Shown piece by piece: positions 25,014 through 32,950 of a stretch of DNA of 64,000 bases (within the stretch, counting starts at the first letter, position 1; each line of letters opens with the position of its first letter). Both the position numbers and the translations under genes were made by a program. The notes under the pieces were generated by a model. That model searched no databases. It saw nothing but the letters and a program-made list of their open reading frames with translations, and was not told the origin of the DNA. The DNA lies in assembly GCA_903945495.1 (NCBI GenBank), contig CAJAVU010000057.1, forward strand, positions 1 to 64,000. Reading direction: 5' to 3'. The stretch comes from an uncultured Flavobacteriales bacterium (lineage in GTDB: Bacteria; Bacteroidota; Bacteroidia; Flavobacteriales_D; Crocinitomicaceae).

Positions 25014-25556
25014 ATGAGCTATTGTGCGTATTGTGCAGACAAAACAGAAGATAATATCCACAAGAATTATCATGATTGGCACTATGGATTTCCAATTGAA
25101 AATGATGATGAATTGTTTGGAAGATTAATTTTGGAAATAAACCAAGCAGGTTTGTCTTGGGAAACGATTTTAAAAAAGCAAGATAATTTTAAACAGGCGT
25201 ATGCTCAGTTTTCAATCGAGAAAATTGCAAATTTCACAGAAGATGATAGAAGTAATTTGCTCGAAAACCCTGGAATTATTCGCAACCGATTGAAAGTTAA
25301 TGCAGCAATTCACAACGCTCAACAAATAATACAGTTAAAAGAGGAATTTGGTTCCTTTAGACAATGGTTGAACCATCATCATCCAAAAACACGTGAAGAA
25401 TGGACTAAATTGTTCAAAAAGACGTTTAAATTTGTAGGAGGTGAAATTGTCAATGAATTTTTGATGAGCACGGGCTACCTAAAAGGAGCACATGATGAAA
25501 ATTGTATTATTTTTGATGTAGTTGCAAAAAAGCAACCCAAATGGATGGAGTTATGA
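25014..25556 (+). CDS. tag: DNA-3-methyladenine glycosylase I
   Basis: Tag removes 3-methyladenine from alkylated DNA in base excision repair. The 180 residues show the zinc ligands of the family: Cys4 (MSYCAYC) and His in YHDWHYG near the start, and HDENC at the end. The catalytic glutamate lies in LEINQAGLSWETIL (about residues 38-51), with KFVGGEIVNEFLMSTGYLKG later. The usual YHDxEWG reads YHDWHYG here, a minor departure. The stop overlaps the start of a barrel-protein gene (ATGA), an unexpected partner for a repair enzyme. Confidence 0.93.
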   Translation: MSYCAYCADKTEDNIHKNYHDWHYGFPIENDDELFGRLILEINQAGLSWETILKKQDNFKQAYAQFSIEKIANFTEDDRSNLLENPGIIRNRLKVNAAIHNAQQIIQLKEEFGSFRQWLNHHHPKTREEWTKLFKKTFKFVGGEIVNEFLMSTGYLKGAHDENCIIFDVVAKKQPKWMEL

Positions 25557-26209
25557 AGAATTTTGGTTTAGTATTGGCATTATTGATCTTAGGAAACTAC
25601 TCAAATGCCCAATTTGGATTATCTGGTGGCGTTAGTATGCTCAAAGGATTTGGGATTCCACAGCCGTTTGTTGGTTTTCATATTGGTGGTGAATTACCGC
25701 GTGATGATCAAAACTCGATATATGGACGAATTTCATTTTATGCCAAACAAACAGAGACTATAAGTACTACTACTGTATTAACGGCAAACGATTTGCTAAC
25801 TAGTCCATATACGATTAACGTTGCGTATAAAAGTTCACTGAATTATACAGTTTTGGAAGGTGGTAACCGTTTTTACATTGGCGATGGTTATGATTCAGGA
25901 TTTGGGGCGTATGGTGGAGGAAACTTTATGCTTATGTTTAATTCTGTTAAACGAAATTATGAAGATTACGATGAAACAAAATACTCACTTCCTGTTTCTG
26001 AAATACCTAGAGGCTCTATTTTTAGTGTTGCCTTTGGATTAAATGGTGGGGTTAAACATACCTTCGCTGGAATTGGTACCTTATACGGTGACGCAGGTTT
26101 TGGTTATGTTTTAATTGGAAAACCAAGTAATATTACAGCTCAAAGTACAAATTTATATAGCAACTTGTTGTTTACATTTAGTATCGGATTTAGAAAGGAA
26201 TTTTATTAA
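25553..26209 (+). CDS. Outer-membrane beta-barrel protein
   Basis: About 218 residues from the ATG that overlaps the tag stop; an upstream in-frame ATG at 25541 would only add MDGV. The signal peptide ends SNAQ (about 19). Short strands rich in Gly/Tyr/Phe alternate with loops, and the protein ends in a hydrophobic strand finishing with FRKEFY, a typical barrel end with terminal aromatic residue. FGAYGGGNFMLMF and GIGTLYGDAGFGYVLIG are typical porin-like strands. No specific family is recognised. Confidence 0.72.
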   Translation: MKNFGLVLALLILGNYSNAQFGLSGGVSMLKGFGIPQPFVGFHIGGELPRDDQNSIYGRISFYAKQTETISTTTVLTANDLLTSPYTINVAYKSSLNYTVLEGGNRFYIGDGYDSGFGAYGGGNFMLMFNSVKRNYEDYDETKYSLPVSEIPRGSIFSVAFGLNGGVKHTFAGIGTLYGDAGFGYVLIGKPSNITAQSTNLYSNLLFTFSIGFRKEFY

Positions 26210-26242
26210 ATATCTAAGTGTAAATTCATTCAATTGAATGTT

Positions 26243-27127
26243 TCAGAAAAATAACCATTTTCTATCCTTCACTTCATTTAATTCAGCTAGTATTTCTGAA
26301 AAATTTGAAGGTCTCTCATTCATTGCCGCTTTTAAGTTCATCCTACATTGTTCTGATTTTAGTTGATTTGGAGGCAAATTGAAAGTGTGTTTTGCGCTTA
26401 GTTTTTTAACAAGATTGAACAATCCTTTTGACATATAATCCGGTTCTGGAAGAGGATGATTGATTTGTAAATTCGTATAAATACTTGGATTCGGATGCAT
26501 AAATGGAAGTTTGTTTTCATACAAGCGCCAGATAATAATTCCAAGTGAATAAAAATCCGTTCGATCATCAATTAGTTCCAATTCATTTAACAATAATTCA
26601 GGAGCAGCATATCCTAAAGGAAAGAGAATAGATCGTTGTTCTTGGGCTGGATAACGAATCGCCATACCAAAATCGATTAAGGCCACAAACAATTCATTTT
26701 CATTTTGTCGAACAATTATGTTGCTTGGTTTCAGATCACAATGGGCAATTGATTGCTCCTTTAAGTGATGAAAAATCGGAGCCAATTGATTGAAGATTGA
26801 TTTTAATGTGTTTAAACGGTCTTTTTTTCGAATTTCTTTCCAAAAACTATCCAATGTAACGCCTTCGAAATATTCTTTTACTAGAATAATCTCTGTTTCA
26901 TTTTCATGAAAGAAAAGAGTTTTTGGTAAGCCTGTCATTTCGAAATCAAATGAAGCTTCAGATTTTAATCGCTCAATAATCGTTTCTTTAACAGAATCCT
27001 TCCTGAGATGTTTTAAAACTGCCTTGATTCCATTTTCTGAATGTTCAATCAAATAGACTTTCCCAAACTTTCGATTTTTTTGAGAACCGAGTTCATGAAG
27101 TATGCGGTATTTCGATAATCCTTCCAT
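26243..27127 (-). CDS. Eukaryote-like Ser/Thr protein kinase
   Basis: A 294-residue soluble kinase with no membrane segment or sensor domain. A degenerate glycine loop (ELGSQKNRKFGKVYLIEH), the ATP lysine in AVLKHL, the catalytic loop AHCDLKPSNII (Asp and Lys kept), the DFG motif LIDFGMAI and an APE-like YAAPELL are all present, so catalysis is plausible. The HRD arginine is replaced by cysteine (HCD), which puts it among non-RD kinases that usually need no activation-loop phosphorylation. It is divergent from the GlcNAc-kinase-like gene. Substrates are unknown. Confidence 0.88.
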   Translation of the reverse strand: MEGLSKYRILHELGSQKNRKFGKVYLIEHSENGIKAVLKHLRKDSVKETIIERLKSEASFDFEMTGLPKTLFFHENETEIILVKEYFEGVTLDSFWKEIRKKDRLNTLKSIFNQLAPIFHHLKEQSIAHCDLKPSNIIVRQNENELFVALIDFGMAIRYPAQEQRSILFPLGYAAPELLLNELELIDDRTDFYSLGIIIWRLYENKLPFMHPNPSIYTNLQINHPLPEPDYMSKGLFNLVKKLSAKHTFNLPPNQLKSEQCRMNLKAAMNERPSNFSEILAELNEVKDRKWLFF

Positions 27128-27206
27128 CTTTTAGGTAAAATTAAAAGAATCCTTTAAATGGTTAGATGTAAGTTTCTATTTCAGGAAAAACCTTTATTTT
27201 TCGGGA

Positions 27207-28040
27207 ATGAAACGTGCCAAATTAATAGCAGATAGTGGAGGAACCAAAACTGATTGGGTTTTAATTGACGAATTGAATAATTGTCATTATTTCACTACCG
27301 ATTCATACCATCCAATTCATGTGACTAATGATTGGATTCAGGAGAAATCTTCTTTTTGGCTCGATTACACAGAAAAGTATGAGTTAGAGGTTCATTTTTT
27401 TGGAGCAGGTTGTTTGAGGGAGGAAAACCAATTGAAAATGTTGGCTGCTTTTGAACAATGGGGAATGAGAAACGTTTCAGTAAAATCAGATATTCTTGCT
27501 GCTTATTTGGCAACTTCTAATCAAGAAAATGGGTATGTTGCTATTTTGGGAACAGGTTCAGTTATTGGAAGAATTGAAAATCGCGAGGTAAGCGAAATTT
27601 TTGGAGGATTAGGATATCTAAAAGGTGATGAAGGTAGTGGATATTACTTTGGTAAATTAATCATAGAAAAAATCATTGCTGGACATTTTTCAAAAAATAC
27701 AGAAAAACAATTAATCGAATTACTTGGACACAAAGCGTTATTAATTGAAAAATTAGGAGATAGTCCCGATAAATCATTTGTTGCAAGCATTTCGTTTTTA
27801 CTGAAGGATTTACAAAACGAGGAACTTTTAGCGGTTCATTTAGAAAATGCGATGACTTTTATCAATTTATATCTTCCCAAAACGGAGCAAAACAGAAAAA
27901 TTGGAATTGTTGGGTCGTATGGCTTTTCTCAAGGTAGGCTTTTCAATGATTTGTTCCAAAAAGAAGAGTGGAATGTGGTGAAATTGGTCGAAAAGCCAAT
28001 TGGCGAATTAGCGAAATGTTTCATGAAAAGCACACTTTAA
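27207..28040 (+). CDS. BadF/BadG/BcrA/BcrD-type ATPase, N-acetylglucosamine kinase-like
   Basis: 277 residues of the ASKHA fold. Phosphate-1 motif ADSGGTKTDW is at residues 8-17, the second phosphate region is ILGTGSVIGRI (about 115-125), and GGLGYLKGDEGSGYYFGK (about 132-150) is the hallmark of bacterial GlcNAc-kinase-like proteins. Such enzymes phosphorylate N-acetylglucosamine or related amino sugars from wall recycling. The last codons and stop lie in a 21-bp tandem duplication. A TATTTTTC element ends four bases before the ATG, so the leader would be very short. Confidence 0.86.
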   Translation: MKRAKLIADSGGTKTDWVLIDELNNCHYFTTDSYHPIHVTNDWIQEKSSFWLDYTEKYELEVHFFGAGCLREENQLKMLAAFEQWGMRNVSVKSDILAAYLATSNQENGYVAILGTGSVIGRIENREVSEIFGGLGYLKGDEGSGYYFGKLIIEKIIAGHFSKNTEKQLIELLGHKALLIEKLGDSPDKSFVASISFLLKDLQNEELLAVHLENAMTFINLYLPKTEQNRKIGIVGSYGFSQGRLFNDLFQKEEWNVVKLVEKPIGELAKCFMKSTL

Positions 28041-28067
28041 TCAATAAAAAGCACACTTTAGTCAATC
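28026..28067 (+). repeat. 21-bp tandem duplication spanning a stop codon
   Basis: AAAAGCACACTTTARTCAAT occurs twice in direct succession (28026-28045 and 28047-28066) with one base difference. The first copy encodes the end of the GlcNAc-kinase-like protein with stop TAA; the same position in the second copy is TAG. Confidence 0.9.
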
Positions 28068-28182
28068 AAACGGAACTTTGTTTGGCTAAATCGCTTATTC
28101 ATCTACAAGAATTAGCGATTGGTAGAAAAAATAAAAAAGCTGTCTAAAAAAAATGCAAATTGCAGTATAAATCAAATGATAA

Positions 28183-28584
28183 ATGGAAGATTTGTTTATT
28201 AATGAAGGCCCTCAGACCCCTTTGATTCACTTTAGCAATAAAAGTGGTGTGATGGAAATTAAAGGACGCTCTATTCCTGATCAACCAGATGATTTTTGGA
28301 TTCCAGTTTTAAACTGGTTTGAATCTTATTTGTTGAATCCAGTGAATAAAACAGTGGTTAAAATAGATTTAGAATATTTCAACATTTCTTCTTCTAAACG
28401 AATATTGTTCTTGTTGTATAAGCTGAATGAATTGGCGGATGCTGGAAAAGATGTTCATGTTGAATGGTTGTATCGTCAAACAGATGAAGATATGTACGAA
28501 GTTGGGCAAGATTATGCTTACATGGTAAAAGTTCCGTTCGTATTTAAAGAATATGCAGATAATGATATCGCTATTGCGATTTAA
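28183..28584 (+). CDS. SiaC family (DUF1987) regulatory phosphoprotein
   Basis: 133 residues matching DUF1987/SiaC: TPLIHFSNKSGVMEIKGRSI at the start, then a conserved acidic helix and FNISSSKRILFLL in the middle, where SiaC carries its phosphorylated threonine; here serines occupy the region. In Pseudomonas, SiaC is phosphorylated by SiaB and dephosphorylated by SiaA to control a diguanylate cyclase and aggregation. No SiaA, SiaB or cyclase gene lies next to it, so only the family role can be stated. It is followed by a terminator and appears to be a single-gene unit. Confidence 0.87.
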   Translation: MEDLFINEGPQTPLIHFSNKSGVMEIKGRSIPDQPDDFWIPVLNWFESYLLNPVNKTVVKIDLEYFNISSSKRILFLLYKLNELADAGKDVHVEWLYRQTDEDMYEVGQDYAYMVKVPFVFKEYADNDIAIAI

Positions 28585-28598
28585 TTAACGTTTTTTAT

Positions 28599-28630
28599 AC
28601 AAAAAGCTCCGAAATTTCGGGGCTTTTTTT
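28599..28630 (+). terminator. Terminator after the SiaC-like gene
   Basis: The near-palindrome around AAAAAGC and GCTTTTTT, with inner CCGAAATTTCGG, forms a long stem ending in seven T. Confidence 0.85.
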
Positions 28631-28661
28631 GTGCTTTACTTTTTCAGTAGTGGAATTCTGT

Positions 28662-28669
28662 TATTTTTG
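28662..28669 (+). promoter_or_regulatory. -7 promoter element (TATTTTTG)
   Basis: An exact TAnnTTTG match seven bases before the ATG at 28677; it would drive the small protein, the OmpH-like lipoprotein and DUF4924. Confidence 0.55.
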
Positions 28670-28676
28670 CAAAAGC

Positions 28677-28931
28677 ATGAGATTATTAAAAGACATTCCC
28701 CACGAAAGGTATAAAATTCAGCTAATGAGTTACAATGCCAAGTATATTCTGAAAATTGAATTAGCTCAATTTGAGCAGATTTACAAAATTGGTGAAACAG
28801 ACGTGTATTCTCTTGAAGAAGTTGAACAAATGATTACTCCAACATTATTGAGTAACTGCTTGAAACGATTCATTGAAATGCGTTCAGATTGGGAAGAGGC
28901 TTTTAAAATGCGAAATGAACTATCTAAATAA
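28677..28931 (+). CDS. Small conserved-looking cytoplasmic protein, unknown function
   Basis: 84 residues from the ATG at 28677, seven bases after a TATTTTTG promoter box; upstream in-frame codons fall in the promoter and terminator region and are excluded. The protein is charged and helical with no signal or membrane segment (IPHERYKIQLMSYNAKYILK, QFEQIYKIGETDVYSLEEVE). I do not recognise the family. It is 16 bases ahead of the OmpH-like lipoprotein and probably cotranscribed with it and DUF4924. Confidence 0.7.
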   Translation: MRLLKDIPHERYKIQLMSYNAKYILKIELAQFEQIYKIGETDVYSLEEVEQMITPTLLSNCLKRFIEMRSDWEEAFKMRNELSK

Positions 28932-28947
28932 ACTTAAAAAATTGAAC

Positions 28948-29541
28948 ATGAATAAATTGATGATTGTATTCACTGGTTTGTTGCTTGTCACAGCAGCTTG
29001 TGGACAAAAAGAGGAAGTCAAAAAAGATACAACTCCAAAAGTTGAGGCGAGAGATTTAAAAGGACTAAAAATTGCTTTTTATTACAATGATAGTTTAAAA
29101 ACACAGTTTAAGTATTTTAAAGACGAAGAGGCGATTATTACAAAGAAACAAAAAGCATTTGAAGCAGAGATTCAACGACGTTCAAATGAATATCAAAGTT
29201 TTATTCAACGCAACAACGAACGTTTACAATCTGGTCAATTATCCGAATTTGATGCTCAACAAATACAGCAAAAAGCCCAAAAAATGGAAGCTAGTTTGAT
29301 GCAGTATCAGCAAACTGAAGGAGCCAAGTTGGAAAAAGAATCATTCGATAAATCAACCGCAATTAACAAGAAAATTGAAGCCTTCGGAAAAGAATTTAGT
29401 GAGAAAAACGGTATCGATTTATTGCTAATGCACGGACCTGGTGGACAAATTAATTTTGTAAATCCTTCTATGGATGTAACAACAGAATTTGTGAACTTTT
29501 TGAATGAAAAACAAGCTGAAATCGAAAAGGATTTAAAATAA
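28948..29541 (+). CDS. OmpH/Skp-like periplasmic chaperone, lipoprotein form
   Basis: From the ATG at 28948 the protein has 197 residues. The lipobox TAAC (near residue 18) indicates a lipoprotein, unlike soluble Skp. A first strand (LKGLKIAFYYNDSLKTQFKY) is followed by a long charged coiled coil (about 60-150, EIQRRSNEYQSFIQRNNERL) and a closing strand region (NGIDLLLMHGPGGQINFVNP), the jellyfish layout of OmpH/Skp. Such proteins hold unfolded outer-membrane proteins in the periplasm, useful given the many barrels nearby. Lipid anchoring is inferred from the motif. Confidence 0.87.
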   Translation: MNKLMIVFTGLLLVTAACGQKEEVKKDTTPKVEARDLKGLKIAFYYNDSLKTQFKYFKDEEAIITKKQKAFEAEIQRRSNEYQSFIQRNNERLQSGQLSEFDAQQIQQKAQKMEASLMQYQQTEGAKLEKESFDKSTAINKKIEAFGKEFSEKNGIDLLLMHGPGGQINFVNPSMDVTTEFVNFLNEKQAEIEKDLK

Positions 29542-29546
29542 GTTGA

Positions 29547-30098
29547 ATGCTAGTTGCAAGACAAAAGATAAATGAAAATATTGCTGAATATGTCTTGTAC
29601 ATGTTTCAGATTGAAGATTTAATTCGTGCCTACGATTTTGATTTAGAAGCAATTATTGATGGATATGTTCGTCCGCAATTGCCGGATAGCTCGTTCATCG
29701 AACAATACAAAGAATGGTACCGCGATTTGATTGCTCAAATGAAATCTCAGCGCATTCAAAAAACGGGACACCTGCACGATTTAAAGGATATCATTGTTGA
29801 ATTGTCGTATTTGCACAATACATTGATTAATATCTCAAACGACGAGAAATACAAAACACTGTTCACAGCTGCAACGCCTTACATTGAGGAATTCAAGGAG
29901 ATTTCCAATTTGAAAGACAAAAATGCAATCGAAATTGTGTTTCACGCCATGTATATGAAACTTTTACTTCGTTTACAAAAGAAAGAAATCAGTGCAGAAA
30001 CCGAGGAAGCATTTGACGCCATGCGAATTCTAATTGCTTATTTAGCAAAAGCGTACCACGATATGAAAAGTGGTAGTATGAATTTTTTGAATAATTAA
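29547..30098 (+). CDS. DUF4924 family protein
   Basis: 183 residues, all alpha-helical, no signal. The start ARQKINENIAEYVLYMFQIE is the recognisable DUF4924 N-terminus, followed by EDLIRAYDFDLE and WYRDLIAQM. Function is unknown for this Bacteroidota-specific family. It follows the OmpH-like gene by five bases and is the last gene of that group. Its TAA stop overlaps the TAA stop of the FAD oxidase on the other strand within TTAA. Confidence 0.88.
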   Translation: MLVARQKINENIAEYVLYMFQIEDLIRAYDFDLEAIIDGYVRPQLPDSSFIEQYKEWYRDLIAQMKSQRIQKTGHLHDLKDIIVELSYLHNTLINISNDEKYKTLFTAATPYIEEFKEISNLKDKNAIEIVFHAMYMKLLLRLQKKEISAETEEAFDAMRILIAYLAKAYHDMKSGSMNFLNN

Positions 30099-31498
30099 TT
30101 AAAAATCTTCCCGGGATTCAAAATTCCATTTGGATCAAATACATCCTTGATTGAACGCATGATGTTCAAACTGATTTCTGGAAATGCAATGTCCATGTAT
30201 GGTTGTTGTACCAATCCAATTCCATGTTCACCAGATAATGTTCCACCCAATTTCACCACTTCAGTGAAAATTTCGCGAATGGCCTTTGGTAAATCATTTT
30301 CCCATTGTTCGTCAGTCAATTCCCCTTTAATGATGTTCACGTGTAAATTTCCATCGCCAGCGTGACCATAGCAAACTGAATGTAAACCGTATTTGTTTCC
30401 AATCGTTTTTACATGATGTAAAAGTGCCGGCAGTTCGTAACGGGGAACAACTGTGTCTTCTTCTTTATAAATGGATTGTGATTTCACTGCTTCACCAACT
30501 TTTCGGCGTAAGGACCACAAACTATTTTTCTGCGCTTCACTTTCAGCGAACAAAATTTCATCCGTTTGGAAGCTTTCCAACACCGTCATGATTTTTTCGC
30601 ATTCAAGCATTAAGGCATCTTGGTCAAATCCATCCACTTCAATTAACAAGTGTGCAGCGTGATTTTCTTTCACCTCCAAGGTGAAATCATTCGTAAATGC
30701 TTGTGTCCACGTTAGTGCGTCGCGCTCCATGAATTCCAATCCACTCGGTGTAATTCCTGCACGGAATATCGCTGCAACGGCTTCACAGGCTTTCTCTGCG
30801 TCAAAAAATGGAACCAACATCAACAAATCATTTGTTGGATGTGGAATCAAACGCAAGACAATTTTTGTTATCACAGCCAACGTTCCTTCAGAACCTACAA
30901 TCAATTGCGTTAAGTTGTATCCAGTTGCATTTTTTAGAACGTTTGCGCCTGTCCAAATAATTTCTCCTGTTGGTAAAACAACCTCTAGATTTAAGATATA
31001 ATCTTTCGTAACACCGTATTTCACTGCTTTTGGACCGCCAGAATTCTCTGAAACATTTCCTCCAATGAAACAACTTCCTTTACTTGCTGGATCGGGTGGG
31101 TAAAACAAGCCTTTTTCTTTTACTGCATTTTGCAAGACTTGAGTGATAACTCCCGGTTCTGTTATTACTTGATGGTTTTTTTCGTCGATGTTCAAAATGC
31201 GATTGAAACGTTCCATTGAAAGAGCAATTCCTTTGTGAATCGGCAATGCGCCGCCACTTAATCCTGTTCGCGCTCCTGAAGGCGTTACGGCAATGTTATT
31301 CACGTTACAATAACGAAGAATTGCTGCAACTTCTTCCGGAGTTTCAGGTTTTGCTACAATGTCAGGCAGAAAGCACAAATCTTCCGTTTCATCGTGACCA
31401 TATTCGGTTAAATTCGTTTCATCCAGGAAACAACGGTTGCCCAAAAGTTCTTGAAAAAATGCGATGTCTTGCGAATTGATGGTACGAAATGGATGCAT
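30095..31498 (-). CDS. FAD-linked oxidase, GlcD/D-lactate dehydrogenase type
   Basis: 467 residues. The N-terminal PCMH-type FAD domain (about 35-215) has VTPSGARTGLSGGALP and PPDPASKGSCFIGGNVSENS. The FAD-oxidase C-terminal domain has GHAGDGNLHVNI (about 375-390) and GTLSGEHGIGLVQQPYM near the end. Such enzymes oxidise D-2-hydroxyacids (glycolate, D-lactate, D-2-hydroxyglutarate) and pass electrons to quinones or ETF. No GlcE/GlcF subunits lie nearby, so the single-chain form is likely and the substrate is undetermined. It starts six bases after the beta-CASP gene and is probably in one transcript with it. Confidence 0.9.
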   Translation of the reverse strand: MHPFRTINSQDIAFFQELLGNRCFLDETNLTEYGHDETEDLCFLPDIVAKPETPEEVAAILRYCNVNNIAVTPSGARTGLSGGALPIHKGIALSMERFNRILNIDEKNHQVITEPGVITQVLQNAVKEKGLFYPPDPASKGSCFIGGNVSENSGGPKAVKYGVTKDYILNLEVVLPTGEIIWTGANVLKNATGYNLTQLIVGSEGTLAVITKIVLRLIPHPTNDLLMLVPFFDAEKACEAVAAIFRAGITPSGLEFMERDALTWTQAFTNDFTLEVKENHAAHLLIEVDGFDQDALMLECEKIMTVLESFQTDEILFAESEAQKNSLWSLRRKVGEAVKSQSIYKEEDTVVPRYELPALLHHVKTIGNKYGLHSVCYGHAGDGNLHVNIIKGELTDEQWENDLPKAIREIFTEVVKLGGTLSGEHGIGLVQQPYMDIAFPEISLNIMRSIKDVFDPNGILNPGKIFN

Positions 31499-31504
31499 GT
31501 CTTT

Positions 31505-32878
31505 TTATTTCAATAGATATTCGGCGCCTAATTTAGGAATTTCTGCTTCCCAATTGAGCTCATGTTTAATTTTTGTTCGCAAAGCATCTGCTTGATGAGC
31601 TTCTCCATGATTCAAAAATAGGGTAGTTGGTGCATGTTGAAAATTGCGCAACCAATCAATCATTTCGTTTTGATCTCCGTGTGCAGAAAGCGAAGAAATT
31701 GTTCTAATTTGACAATTTACTTTGCGGTATTCACCAAAGAATTTGATTTCTTTACTTCCTTCCATGATTTGTCTTCCTCGTGTCCCTTCACCTTGATAAC
31801 CAACAAACAAGAGTGTATTCTTTTCCTCAGAAATGTGATTGTTCAGGTAATGTAAAATGCGTCCACCTTCCATCATTCCACTTCCTGCTAAGACAATTTT
31901 CGGATGTTTATCCAATACAGTTGCGCGCGAATGTTCGAAGTCGTTGACAAACACAATGTCGTCATACATGCGCGAAATATCGTAACCAGAAATGTTTTGC
32001 CAATCACTGTATTTATTGTACACATTTGTAGAATTTACGCCCATTGGAGAATCCAAATAGATTTTGATGTGCGGTAATTTATCTTCTTGTTTTAATTCAT
32101 GCAATAAGTAAACTAATTCTTGCGTTCGTTCAACAGCAAACGACGGAATCATCAAAATTCCTTTTTGTTCGAAGGTGTCTTCAATCACGCGCAACAATTC
32201 CTCTTTTACATTTTCTTTTGAATGGACACGATCGCCATACGTCGATTCTAAAATAATGTAATCCGCATCTTTTATTTTCGCTGGTGGATATAATAACATT
32301 GGTTTCGTGCGACCTATATCTCCTGAAAAAACGATCTTTTTATCAAAAACGCGCATGTCGATAAAGGTTGACCCCATGATATGTCCGCTATTCAATAATT
32401 GAAATTTGATGTCATTGTCTAAAATCACCCATTCGTGTGTTTCGTGCGTTTCAAATTGCTTCATTGCTTGCACAACATCAGAAACTCGATACAACGGCTC
32501 AGCCTTCTCATGTTTTGAATAGGAGTGAGTATTTGCACGTTCAGCGTCTTCTTCTTGAATTTTAGCGCTATCCAGCAAAATAATCTCTGCTAATTCTCTG
32601 GTTGGATTCGAACAGTGAATCGCCCCTTTGAATCCTTTTTTAACCAGCAAGGGAATGTAACCGCAATGGTCCAAATGCGCATGTGTCAAGATCAATTCAT
32701 CAATCGAACTTGGATCAATCGGAAACGGCGCCCAGTTCTTCAAGCGCAATTCTTTCAAGCCTTGAAAAAGACCACAATCAACAAGTACGCGCTTATCGTT
32801 TGTTTCAATTAAAATTTTGGAACCTGTAACGGTGCCCGCGCCGCCAAGGAAAGAAAGTTTGAATTCGTTGTTTTGCAT
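31505..32878 (-). CDS. Metallo-beta-lactamase/beta-CASP RNA-processing-type hydrolase
   Basis: 457 residues. The MBL signature THAHLDHCGYIP (about 65-76), a later metal ligand in SGHIMGSTF, FSGDIGRTKP, the beta-CASP region (about 245-380) with SPMGVNSTNVYNKYSDW, and the C-terminal SSLSAHGDQNEMIDWL are all typical of the CPSF73/Ysh1-like family with RMMBL domain. These are zinc-dependent RNA nucleases or related hydrolases; bacterial members likely act in RNA processing. It shares a transcript with the FAD oxidase. A bidirectional-looking terminator separates it from the OmpA gene. Confidence 0.9.
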   Translation of the reverse strand: MQNNEFKLSFLGGAGTVTGSKILIETNDKRVLVDCGLFQGLKELRLKNWAPFPIDPSSIDELILTHAHLDHCGYIPLLVKKGFKGAIHCSNPTRELAEIILLDSAKIQEEDAERANTHSYSKHEKAEPLYRVSDVVQAMKQFETHETHEWVILDNDIKFQLLNSGHIMGSTFIDMRVFDKKIVFSGDIGRTKPMLLYPPAKIKDADYIILESTYGDRVHSKENVKEELLRVIEDTFEQKGILMIPSFAVERTQELVYLLHELKQEDKLPHIKIYLDSPMGVNSTNVYNKYSDWQNISGYDISRMYDDIVFVNDFEHSRATVLDKHPKIVLAGSGMMEGGRILHYLNNHISEEKNTLLFVGYQGEGTRGRQIMEGSKEIKFFGEYRKVNCQIRTISSLSAHGDQNEMIDWLRNFQHAPTTLFLNHGEAHQADALRTKIKHELNWEAEIPKLGAEYLLK

Positions 32879-32918
32879 AAAGTGGTTGTTTATACTTTAA
32901 ATTTAAGCATTATAGAAA

Positions 32919-32950
32919 CAAAAAAGGCGAGTAAACTCGCCTTTCTTTTT
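32919..32950 (-). terminator. Terminator of the PorE-like gene
   Basis: AAAGGCGAGT and ACTCGCCTTT (32923-32944) form a ten-pair stem with a two-base gap. On the minus strand the stem is followed by six T, so it ends the PorE-like transcript. Confidence 0.8.

Noticed and set aside
26227-26240. Perfect 14-base palindrome CATTCAATTGAATG between convergent genes
   Set aside because: It is AT-rich, lacks a T-run for a terminator, and sits where no promoter is expected; chance or a weak transcript end is the simpler reading.
30147-31479. Chain of short plus-strand frames opposite the FAD oxidase
   Set aside because: The minus-strand gene has full-length family motifs; the opposite frames are broken, short and without motifs.
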